Of a DNA stretch of 64,000 bases, positions 13,701-26,874 are shown one piece after another. Position 1 is the first letter of the stretch, and every line of letters starts with the position of its first letter. Source of the DNA: Echinometra lucunter (taxonomy: Eukaryota > Echinodermata > Echinoidea > Camarodonta > Echinometridae); assembly GCA_029962745.1 (NCBI GenBank), contig CM057158.1, positions 9,732,819 through 9,796,818 of the forward strand. Direction: 5' to 3'. The position numbers and the translations under genes were made by a program. Under the pieces are notes generated by a model. It saw nothing but the letters and a program-made list of their open reading frames with translations, was not told where the DNA came from and ran no database searches.

Positions 13701-14930
13701 TTCAGTAAGATGCCAGTCACAAGAGCTATAGTAATGTAAGATAGACACCAAGTTATTTAAATGAAAAAAAAAAGTAGCATTCTTTCATGAAAAATGAAAA
13801 GGAAAAGTGTTGATTCACAAAGGTAAAGAACACACTCAGATAAACACATTTTCCACTTTCATATTTAAAGATATTCATGACTTAACATAAATCATAAAAG
13901 CTAATACTTTATTTATTCCCATAGCCTATATAACAAGTGCATCAGTGGGAAACCATGATATCAGCTGCCAGATTTATATTTATTTATTTATCTTGTTTTA
14001 TTTATTTTATGCTGCAGGGTTGACCTGTTCACTTTTGTAAAACTGCTTTCAAAAGGCACCCTGTAGTTTAACATATATCATTCTACATGAAAATACAAAA
14101 TACATAACAGATTGGTAACATTAAAAAACACAAAGATGGAGAGTGGATTAATGGTATATTGTAAAATATAGATACATGCATAGCACTGTAATAATTCCAT
14201 TGAATCAAGATGTAAGGCTTTGCATAGTTTTTTTAAACCTATACAGGGATGAACACGTCTGAATATTAGCAAGGAGTGTGTTAAAAAAAACTGGCTCCGG
14301 CATATGCAAAGGAGTTTCTTTTATATTCTGTCCTTGGGCAGGGAAGTTAGAGGGGGCATTTTAAAGAATAAAGTGTCCTATAATTTACAGTTCATTTACA
14401 TATCAATGATTCTAGATAAGTCAGTATTAGCAGTCAAAGAACTAACATTTTATTTGGGGTGCACCTCTGAGTATCTGCAGACACTAATACATACAATTAC
14501 ATGTGCACACAAACTAAAAGACAACTCACCAGTCTGGCCCGAGTTCATGCTAAACACACTGAGCTTAACATGAGGGTCCTTTACCCCTGGTTCACCACTG
14601 GTATAGATCACTGGGTCTGCTGGGGCTGGGGCGTTTCCATTTAGTAACCTTGGGGGTGGGATGATGCTGGACTGACGTCTCAGCATTCCTCCGTTAGCTT
14701 CCATGTCGACCATCTCACCAACCTTCATGAAGACTTCCTCCATGGTGGTGACAGACACTCCAAAACTGTCTATGCCCAGAGGACCTCGCTCATCTGATGA
14801 AAAAAGAGGGAGAGTTATATTCTATAACCCTTACTTTATAGTTAAGTGAAAAGATTCATAAAAGTAAAGGAGCTCTCTCAAGTAAGAAGTAAATGATCTC
14901 TGAATTCATCCTCCTCTCATTCTCATCATT

Positions 14931-14983
<53 letters not shown>

Positions 14984-17900
14984 TATCAGGTTTCCTTGGA
15001 AATCTTACTTTCTAGCTGAGTAAAGAGATCCTTGAAGGTGGAGGCACTCTCCCTGGGAAGGATGTAGTCAATCTCCGATCCCACCCTGCTCTCCAGGGAT
15101 GCTTTAGGGATGTGACTCTTGATCAGATGCTGGATCCCGTTCATATCAACCTTCTCATTCTGGACTAGGGTTAGGTGATAGCCAATGCCAAATCTACAAG
15201 GATGCATAGCAACAAAAAAAAGCTTATTTATATACTATTTCGGTACGATGACTGAGTGATATTTGACGTCAAATCTGCAAGGACAAAAATCACCAAGGGT
15301 AACAAAATTATATCTACTTCTACCGAATATAAAGTCATTAACCTGCTAAGCATGACTTGATTTTGGTATAACATGCATTTTCCATAGACTTCAGCTCAAG
15401 TTATCTCAGGCATAGTATACAACGGGTTTAATAAAAGAGTACGAGTAGCCTTTATCACAGGATATTTCTATTAAGTTATTCCTCGAGACTGACATCAAAA
15501 CAATGAGAAAAATGTGTCAACTTTACCAGAACTCAACCATCTTTTTGTAATCAACACTAACCTGTTCTTGAGAAAGAGGGAGCTACCGCTAGCTCTTAGC
15601 TGTCCATCAGCCATGATTGCTATTCTGTCTCCAAGGAGATCAGCTTCATCCCTGCAAAGATTACGATATATAATCATTACAATGTATCAAAAGTCAAAGC
15701 ACCAACAATGTTTAAACAGACATGAATCTATCCTATTTCCAACAAGATAAGCTTCATCCCTACAAAGATTAAGGCATCATTATCATTTATTACAGGTAAC
15801 AGCACTAACATCGTTGAGAAAGACATTGATCTATATCTCTAAGGAAAATATAACCATTCTTAGTCCCAACACAATGTTGAACTCAGATTCTTCTGCAGGA
15901 TGTGCATCCATAGCAAGGGAGAGGATGCAACATAAAAAGCTGTAGAAATACTTGCTGATAAGGAACAAAACCCTTACATGCAAGCCTATTCCACTGCCTA
16001 AATATCAGCAATATGGATAGAGACTCACATGAAATGTGTGGTGAGGACCATGGTGCGGCCGGTCTTGTACTTGAGCAGAAGATCCCAGGTAGCCCTACGA
16101 GCATAAGGATCCATTCCAGAGGTAGGCTCATCTAGGATCACAATCTCTGAACCACCAATCAGGGCTATAGCACAGCTATGAAAGGGAAACAGGACACATG
16201 CTAACTTCTTAAGCATTTTTTTTTCATATCAGTACACATTCGTAAAATTAAATTGAACAACTGTAATAATTAGCTTTCTCTTTCACCATTGTACCACTGA
16301 AACTAAAAAATAGCTATTGTGCCTAAGTGATGTCTATAGAATAATTACCAGTATCAATACTGCACTATGGGAAGTAGAATTTAAAGAAAATAAATTAAAT
16401 GAGCATGCAGAGTTAAGGAAAATTATTATGAAAGCTTTGAAAAGATATTAAAGAAGCACCGGGAGATTAGAGACAACAGACCTGGAAACAGCAGAAATTT
16501 GTTTTGTGTATAACATTCAGAAGATTTTAAATAATATTTGGCCTAAAGATAAGTATAATCACAAACATATGACATTGTCACTCGATATTTTGTAAATATT
16601 TCTTCTCCAGATGGCACACAATGAAATCATACACTTAGTAAAATCAAAATCTGTTTGCAAAGGAAACCAGGTCCCCCCCCCCCCAAAGAAGACATATTAT
16701 GTCACATACATTATAAAATCTAGAAATCCATTGTAGGAGAACACCATTTCTAATTCTAATATCAAAGAGTAGACTATTAAGTACATGAGACTCATCTTAT
16801 CTAAATTACTTAATCATGCACAAAGTGGAGCTTCATATATTAGAGCTGAAAAAGTACACTACAGGGAAAAAAATCAACCATTGCTATAGAGTGACATATC
16901 ACAATTACATGACAGGAAAAATGAATAATGAAATAGAAGCTTGAATGACACGCTTTACCTGAGCTTTCTCTTCATGCCACCCGAGAGCCTAGATGATGCT
17001 GTGTTTGTTTTGTCAACAAGTTGGAGGTCTTTTATCATCTGATCTATCTCTGCATCGGCCTCAGCACCAGACTTACCCTGTAGAGTGTGAAATGCAAACA
17101 GATCAAGAGCTTTCAATTGTTGAATAAATAGCCCCAGCAATATCCTGATTGGACTCGTTACGAATTAAAGGATGCTGTAATCGTCTCCCACCAGTTAACC
17201 CATTTATGACAGGAATTATTTGAAGCATTTTTGATCAGCTTTTTCTGTTTAAATTGGCAACACCAGTATATTGTTTTTATAGCCATATGTCCTTATAAAT
17301 TCATGTACCTGAAATGAACATAAACTTACAGAAATATGTGAAATTTACACAAATATGTGGAGAAATTAAAAATTTTCCAATTTGCATGGAAAAAAGGTGA
17401 TTTTGAACTTGTCTTTCCATCACTTTGCCAATTCAAGGATTTTAGTGCTTATATTCCTTTAGACTTTTTTCAGCATCGAATGAAAATGTCACAAGCAAAA
17501 TGGACACAGTATGTGTAGATTTTTTTCTCATTCTGCTCATATGTTTGGTATGTTTTTTTTAGGTCTCTGCATTTATTCACCCAAACCACACAATGGGGAC
17601 TCACTGTCACAAAGGAGTTAAAGCTTACACGTAGCTTGAGCCCTTGGATTCATAACTATTGCATTTCACAAAACTAAAAAAAACCCAACAAAATAGCAAA
17701 ATAACAAAATAACAAAACTAAATACAGTGACTGTGCTATCCAGGCTGAATAACACAAAAAGAGGATGGAATAGTGGTTTGTCTTCACTTTCATACAATGA
17801 GTTGTCCTAGATGTACAAATAATTGTTAGTATTCAGTATATAGTGATCAAAATGTTTTCTCTATGTTTACTTAATAATATATGATCATCAATTCAGTAAG

Positions 17901-20900
17901 ATATTTTTTTCAAACTTTAATTCTCTGTGAATTCAAAAGATAATCTTGAAAACTAGTTTATTCAAATCTTAAGAAATCTGTGAATAAGATCTTCAAAAGA
18001 GGATAGACCAAGAAGAATAAGACATGTACCTTCAATCGAATGAAGAACTTTAGATGTTCCTTCACAGTCAATCGATCAAAGAGAACATTATGCTGAGGAC
18101 ACAGTCCAAGACTCTGCCTCACACCATCCATATCATCCAGTATACTATGGCCATTGACAACGGCCTTGCCGGATGTGGGTGTGTAGAGACCGGTTAAGAT
18201 AGACATCGTAGTGGTCTTGCCGGCCCCATTGTGACCAAGAAGGGCAGTGATTTGACCCTTGAACATGGACACTGACAGGTTGTCCACAGCCAGCTTGTTG
18301 CCTACAGAACTCTGTATACATACAGCAAAACAAGATGGATGTCAGCAGTAGGCAATGGAATGGTAAGAACATTTGGATGAATACGAACAATGTCAACAAT
18401 ATTCATTAAAATCATTCCCCTAAAGTAAAACTTGTTCCCATTTTAAATTGGCTTGTAAAAGAAAAAGACACTACAATGAGAGCTATCAGTCTATCGATGA
18501 TCCCATCTTTCACCTGAAGTTCTATTGATCATTTCCTTGCCTATCAGAGCAACTGGTTGCTCTGAAATTGGCTTGTTTCCCCCACTTGTACCTACATGCG
18601 AGACAACTCTAACTGCCATACAGAAGGGTGGTTTAAGGCAATATCATAGTAGTAAATGAAGGGAAAGTTTTAGAAAAGTTCACATGATTAGGGTTAGAGA
18701 TTTCGTTACCTTATAGACTTTGGTAAGGTTGGATATAGTGATGCCTGCTTCTAGATTGGTTGGTTCATTCTCATGGTTGGCATGTGCAGGCTGTGCTTGG
18801 CCAGGACCCTGCTTTAAAAACAAACAAGAGAATCATAAATCATAAGAACACACGGTTTTAGCTAGAATATAGTAGTTACAAAGTACTATTTGTAACATTT
18901 GAAAAATTATGAAATTCGACTATGATTTCACATCCCTGTGGATCTGAATGGACACTATTTTTCCCCCATAATATCACAGGAAGGTTTTTAATCTAGTGGG
19001 ACTGACAGATTTAAACTCATGTCACTACAGTGCATTAACCTCACTAGCATCATCACTATCAAGTGGCTTACCATCACACCAGACACAGGCAATTATTAAA
19101 GCTTGCTAACATCCCATGTAACTTATAAATGCTAATCAGAACACCATTTACATTTGGATGTCTGGGAGTGTGAACTGATAATCCCATGACAGCTTTGTTG
19201 AACAATACCTAGGATAACAACATAGAAACAAATACCAAAACAAAGAGATATTGTTTCAACTTGTTACATGACATGAAGAACAAATTAAATGTTAAGAATT
19301 TCTAAGCTAATCGATACATACTTCATTGTTATCATCACTATCTGGGTTGACATCAACTTTAGTAGGCTTATAACCACACCAGTAAGATGGCTGGAATGGA
19401 AAATAGAATGGTCTAGGGATACCATATGTCCCTGGGTAGACTCCCTCAATGTACCTACATCAAATAAACAACAAATAATTTTGTCAGCACACTTCAAAAA
19501 CATTCAATATTCTATATGTCTTTTCACACCACTATATATCAACTAATATACAATGACTGATGATTAAAAAAAAGAGGATTTAAAGTTTACTTATGTGCTA
19601 AAAATTATTCTCCAAGAGGATTTATAGCTTAAAGGCATTGGCTAACTTTGTGAGTAGCTGATTTAAAAAATTCTCAAACTGAGATGAAGCATGTGTATGA
19701 GTACTTGTATTTGTACTCAAAAACCCTGAAACCAATCATAATTTTGAATGAAAAAGTGTAAGCTAGACACAAACGTCGATTTTATTATCCTTCGTCTCAC
19801 GAGACAATCACCAAGAGGATCACTTTGCTTGAATTTGAAAATGCCGTTATGTGCCTCCCGCCGTGTGATTCGCCAATATACACAGTACGGTAAGGTGAGT
19901 CATACGCGCATGCGCACTCCTTATGTCTATTCTGTGCAACCGATCCTCCCATATTTTTCAAACATTGGTTCACATTTTTGATATTTAAAAATACTTCCTG
20001 TGGATATTATACTTTGAAACTTTCAGACTGGTATTTTTACACTATAACCCTTATGTTTATCCCATCTTCAAGTAACAAAACAAGATTTTTTTAAAATCAT
20101 AACAATGTTAACCAGTGCCTTTAATTTTATTCAAATTTCTCTGATGGTTGGCTGACTACATCATTTGTATTCTTGTAAATTCAATGTAATTTTTCTTCAA
20201 TTCCGTACATGTTCAATTTTTTCCTAACTAGGAAGTCTAAGTTTCCTAATGTCCGACAGAAAACAGACGGGAGGCACTAATGATCCCTTAGTCTTGCTCC
20301 ACCTCGGTGGCTTGACAAAAATTATGAAGGATTTTCAGATAATTTCAACAACTTTACATAAATCTTTGAAAGCTTTCATAAATTGGACAAACATTCAGAA
20401 AGCTTTGTATATGTATGTAACAAAAGCTTTACGGGCATTACAAAATGGTTTAAAGAAATCATGAGAGTTTCAGATACATGTATTTCAAGAGCTCTCTAGA
20501 CATCATGAATTTTTAATATTTTTTTCAACAATATGAAAGCACGGTTAAAATATAATGACCTCTACAACCGACTTTGAACCTCATGACTCCAAAATCTAAT
20601 CAGATCATTGTCCCTCCCATATGCATACATGAGTTAAGCTTGAAGTTGATCCGTCAAACGGTTCTTAAAATATCGCGAGAACAAAAACGGGCGGAAAGAC
20701 GGATGGACGGACAACCCGAAAACATCATGCCTCCGGCACCCACCTTCCGCGGACAGAGGCATAAAAAGGGCAAATTAAATTCCAGTGTTCAAAATATAAT
20801 GCATAAAGGGTTTACCAGGTGAGCAAGAGGTAGAGGACAGTATCCAGGATAAGCATTCCAAAAACGGTTGCCATGGTGAAGGTGCTACCCTCGGAAGGAC

Positions 20901-23900
20901 TCTCGCCGATGTTGGAGAACTGGACTCCTTCCCCCATGAGCTCAAAACGGGCCAGGACCAGGACCCCTTGACCCATGCAGGTGTTGGAGAGAAGGCACAC
21001 TGCAGTCTTGGTGGCACTGCAAACATGAAAACACAAACATTTCATGTCATGGATCTACTGGGTAAAGGCCAAATGTCGTGCCATGCAGTAGATTTATATC
21101 ATAAATCAAGCATGGACTGATGTGGAATTCTGTGAAGGTAGATTGTACAACAAACTGTCGCAAATAACATGGGCATAATTAGTCATGAATTAATAATTCT
21201 ATAGCAGGAACTAAAGAAGTGTTGCACATATCCAAAATTCTCGATGGTAAAAAAAATTCATTGGAATTAAGGAACATTATGTTACTAGTTCTCTCTAAAA
21301 AATTCGCCCCATGCAAAGACAGACTTACCATAAAGTTAATCCCAATATAGTCTGTGTGGCATGTGAACACTGTGTTTACATTAAAGGTGTAAACCAGTAG
21401 ATATTTGAACAGGTTCGAATGCCTCACACAAAGGGAACATAGTAAAGTGCTTTGAAAGTTAAAGGCAACTAGAGAGGCACTGCATACATAAAGCTTTTCC
21501 TATTCTTACAAATATTTGGATGAGAATGAAAATTGACTTACTCCAATCTTGACTTGTAAGGAAAGAATAATAACAGTTATTCCTATGATTAGGAAATATT
21601 TGGAGGGGTACAAATATTGACTCACTCTGAGGATGACTTGTAGTCCAGGAAGAACATCGGCAGGTAGTTGAGGAACCAGAGAACCATTCCGAAGATCAGA
21701 CCCAGACGAGCTCGGGAGAAGAAGCAAGAGATGAGGAAACTCCAAGCAATGGTAGCTATCATCCATAGGATGAAGTAGATCAGGAGGATACCTACGCCAG
21801 AGTTGGGAAAGATGTTGCCCACCTAAAAGAGGAGTGATATTGATGGTGTTAAATTATGCATTTGTAGGGGATGGCTAATATATTTTTTTTTATTTATGGA
21901 AAGGTGTTTGGTACTACAGAATCAAGGAAGGGTACTGAAAATAAACACACTGAAGATTTTCCTCTTGCACTAATAATACACTGTGAAAATGTACAGAAAG
22001 TAGGTAATTAGGCTTATTGCCAACCAGTTTGTGATAACAGAAGCAGCAACCAAATTAATGCAAGCATTCTCATGGTTCTAACTAATCTGTTAATGAAGTA
22101 ATGGTACAAGAATTAGAAATACAATGAATGATGAACAAATAATACTGAATATAACATTTATAATATTTATATACATTGTTATTGTATAAAATGCAACCAT
22201 TCTATTAACAGTGTAGATGCATAGTGAAAGAATTGCAAGGTATGTAATGTATCAATGATAAACTCACAGACAGCTGTATACTGTAGGTGCACTTTTTCTA
22301 TTTGTTGGGAGCCATTCAAACCATCAAAATGAAAATATGACATCAGCATATCAGCAATTCATATCACAATGAATACAAGATTTATTTCTTCCGAAAGACT
22401 ATAGAGAGCATGAAATTTACACTTGGCAGATGCACTGAGAAATAGCAACCCAATTACCAGACTACATGAATCCTCGACCGCGCACGGTCGAAATTTATAC
22501 CTCTGCCATTGCCAGATCAGAAATATATGGCATATTCATGTCGATTTATTTTCCTTTATACAATGATATCTTTGACCTTGACCTTTGGCCTTATGACCCC
22601 AAAATCTAATCAAATCATTGTCCCTCCCATATACATACATGAGCCAAGTTTGAGGTTGATCTGTCAAATGGTTGTTGAAGTATCGCGAGAATGTACCATT
22701 ACTATGTACAGAATGAACTCTATGACCTTTTACCTTTGTCCTTGAGACCCCAAAATCTAATGAGATCATTGTCCCTCCAATATGCATACATGAGCAAAGT
22801 TTGAGGTTGATCCGTCAAATGGTTATTGAGGTATCGCGAGAATGTACCATTTCTATGTACAGAATGAACTCTATGACCTTTTACCTTTGACCATGAGACC
22901 CCAAAATCTAATGAGATCATTGTCCCTCCCATATGCATACATGAGCCAAGTTTGAAGTTGATCTGTCAAATGGTTGAGTTATTGCGAGAACAAACCTTTC
23001 TATGTACATTATGACCTCTATGACCTTTGACCTTTGACCTTGAGACCCCAAAATCTAATGAGATCATTGTCCCTCCTATATGCATACATGAGCCAAGTTT
23101 GAGGTTGATCCGTCAAATGGTTATTGAAGTATCGCGAGAATGTACCATTACTATGTACAGAATGAACTCTATGACCTTTTACCTTTGACCCTGAGACCCC
23201 AAAATCTAATCAGATCATTGTCCTTCCCATATGCATACATGAGCCAAGTTTGAAGTTGATTCGTCAATGGTTATTGAGTTATTGTGAGAATGTACCATTT
23301 CTATGTACATAATGACCTCTTTGATCTTTGACCTTGAGGCCCCAAAATCTAATGAGATCATTGTCCCTCCTATATGCATACATGAGCCAAGTTTGAAGTT
23401 GATCCGTCAAATGGTTATTGAGTTATTGCGAGAACGAACCTTTCTATGTACATTATGACCTCTATGATCTTTGACCTTTGACCTTGAGACCCCAAAATCT
23501 AATCAAATCATTGTCCATCCCATAAGCATACATGAGCCAAGTTAGAGGTTGATCTGTCAAATGGTTATTGAAGTATCACAAGAATGTAAATTTCTATGTA
23601 CAGAATGACCCCTTTGACCTTTTACCTTTGACCTTGAGACCCCCAAATCTAATCACATCATTGTCCCTTCCATATGCATACACGAGCCAAGTTTGAAGTT
23701 GATCTGTCAAACGGTTCTTAAGTTATCACGAGAACGAAAACGGGACGGACGGACAGACGGACGACCCGAAAACATAATGCCTCCGGCACCACCTATGGTG
23801 GGCGGAGGCATGAAAAAAAGGAGAATATGAAAACAGAGAGGCAACCCCAAAATGTTGCAACATACACTCACCACAACTATGATGAGGATGAGGATTGTTG

Positions 23901-26820
23901 GGATGAGTAGATAGACAAAATACTTGACAAACCAGGCTAGCCAATGCATCCAGTTAGCTAAGCCCATCATCTTCATACTCTCCTTCAAACGACATTCCTT
24001 CTCATACGTCAGCTCCTAGGGTCAGATCAAATCAAATCAAATCAAATCATTCATTTTCCAATTTGAAAATATATAATAATCATCATATGATATAATAAGA
24101 AACACCAGCAAGATGATGAAATAGAAGAAACAGGCTTGTTCTAAATGAAAACATAACATGAATGGAAAGAAAAAGAAAAATATAGAGAGACTGTATGTAT
24201 CAGATACATCCTACACATACATTTGTAACATTCTAACATTAGAAATAGACAAACTATTATAAATATTGCCCAGATAAATAAAATAAAACCTGACATGTGA
24301 CCAAAGAAAGAAAAAAAATCTTTAACCCAAGACTACCTAAGTACAATGGCTTAGTTGGTATTCAGATCACATTTAAGTACTTTAGTTCAGCAAGCTATCT
24401 TCAAGGCAGAATACAAAACAATAACAACTATGACCTCATAAGATCCATCCAAGGTAACACACACTGTGTGTCCAATTGCATTGCTTTTGCTCAGCAGATC
24501 ATGACCTTCACAAGTATGATAAGTTTCTAGAAATCAACTTCCGGTAAAATACTTGACCAAGAGATTCAATTGAGTACTGAAGTTGGCTAAGTACTTCACT
24601 GAAACTAAAAATGAGTAAAATACTTAAAACTCTGATTTAAATTTCAAACTGAGTATCAGTTCAGTTCAGGACAATAATTTCAAAGGAAATACAGAATTAG
24701 GGAAAGAAGTTAAATCATTATCATATGAATTACCCTCGTAATTGATCCTGCACCGTAGATGAAGCTCAAGAAAAGGAGAAGAGGCATCATATTCTCAACA
24801 GTAACAATAAATCGATCTTCTGTGTAGGCTGGATATGGAAATTGCTGAAGAAACGGAGACAAAGAGAGAGAGAGAGAGAAAAAATAAGGGAATAATGATC
24901 TATGCAAACAAAAATTTTTTTATCATTCTTCTTAAAGATACAATTAGATTTAGAAAAGCAATTTAATGAACATCGTTTCATTTAATTCATGACTTTTAAC
25001 CCTGCGTCTCACCTATCAGATAGCAAGCAAATTTCTATATCACGTGTGTATATTTACAACATATCTCAAACAAAACAGATGACCAATTCATGAGCTGACA
25101 ATACAGAAGAGAATTAATTCAAACTACATATACACAAGGTCAAATTCTTATTTAAAAAAAAAAACATTGAAATTAAATACTTTTTTTTAAAACAGATGAA
25201 TGTAGTTAAGTATATTTACCTAAACAGGAAAACAATGGTAGTAGCAATCATGACGAGAAAGGATAAAATAAGACTTTGATTGGAAATGGTATATATTTCT
25301 GTGTAAAATCAATATAGCATAAAAGTCATATTGAACCAGGGGCCTACAACCCCTTACCTCTTTCTTAATTATTTATTTTATTGTAACACACTGTCAGGTT
25401 AACCATTTACCTTAGGATGTTTTGGAATATATGCACTATACCAGTCAATTCTGACAATACAGAAGAGAATTAATTCAAACTACATATACACTAGGTCAAA
25501 TTCTTATTTTTAAAAAACCCATTGAAATTAAATACTTTTTTTTTTAAACAGATGAATGTAGTTAAGTGTATTTACCTAAACAGGAAAACAATGGTAGTAG
25601 CAATCATGATGAGAAAGGATAAAATAAGACTTTGATTGGAAATGGTATATATTTCAGTGTAAAATTAATATAGCATAAAAGTCATATTGAACCAGGGGCC
25701 TACAATCCCTTACCTCTTTCTTAATTATTCATTTTCTTGTAACACACTGTCAGGTTAACCATTTATCTTAGGAAGTTTTGGAATGTATGCACTATACCAG
25801 TCAATTGCCATTTTATGTGAAGCCGTCATATGATGTGTACTTTTTTGATGTTGTTATTTCTGTGATATTTCAATTCTATTCATTCATTTATATGATATTT
25901 CAATTATATACTGTTGTGATTTATATATACCTACTTTTTTTAAATTGAACATTTTCATCCTGTGAGCTGCTTGTTTGATATTTTTTTTAAAACAATAAAT
26001 AAACCAATATAATTATAAACAACAAATAAATAATTCCACAACATGTTATGTACTGACAACTAAACTTACTTGCATGCCATATTGCATTTCTGATGCGGAA
26101 CGGAACACTGCTGGGCTAGAAGAGTAGTCAAAAGCTTGAGCAGCTATCACGACCCGGTCAATGATGTTTTGGATCAATGTGAATCGCTTCTTGTAGTTGC
26201 TGCAAAAGAAGTAAGAAACCATCAATTACCGGAAAATGCAATGACATAGAATTTCAGTATTTTTCATATTTCTTTATTTCAAAAGAAGAGTAGAGCATTA
26301 TACAGTATGCAAATTTCAATACACCTAGATGTATTTAATTGTCAACTCGAATTTTTAAAATGTTGTATGGCTAGAGCCACAGGTGCACATGGAACTGAAT
26401 GAGGCACGCAAACAAGTGAAACAGAAAAGTGAAAAAAAAATGGAGAAAGTAAAATAACATATTTTGGACAAAAGATAAGAAAATGGGGCATGCGAAAGCG
26501 AATGGAACATGTAAAATAGAATGATATGACACTGATAAGTAAAACAAAATGAGCTGCCGTAGTTCAGTAAAATAAGACCGTACAATAAAATGGAGCAAGC
26601 AAAATAACTTGAGAGAGAATTACTTGATACGAGATGGACCAATACCAAGCCAAGGAAAGACGTTGAACTCGGTGAACCAGGACCCAAATGAAGCGATATC
26701 ATGAGGTAAGCGAATGGTGTACTTCATTATCATGGGTAATTCTGTGGCGTCTTTGTCCATGTCAAACTCCACAGCTACAAATGAAGACAATAGAAGTACA
26801 AGATACTGTTATATGCACCG

Positions 26821-26874
<54 letters not shown>

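Noticed and set aside
18551..18580. Short palindrome TCAGAGCAACTGGTTGCTCT
   Set aside because: A 10-bp-arm hairpin in an intron; too short and isolated to support a function.
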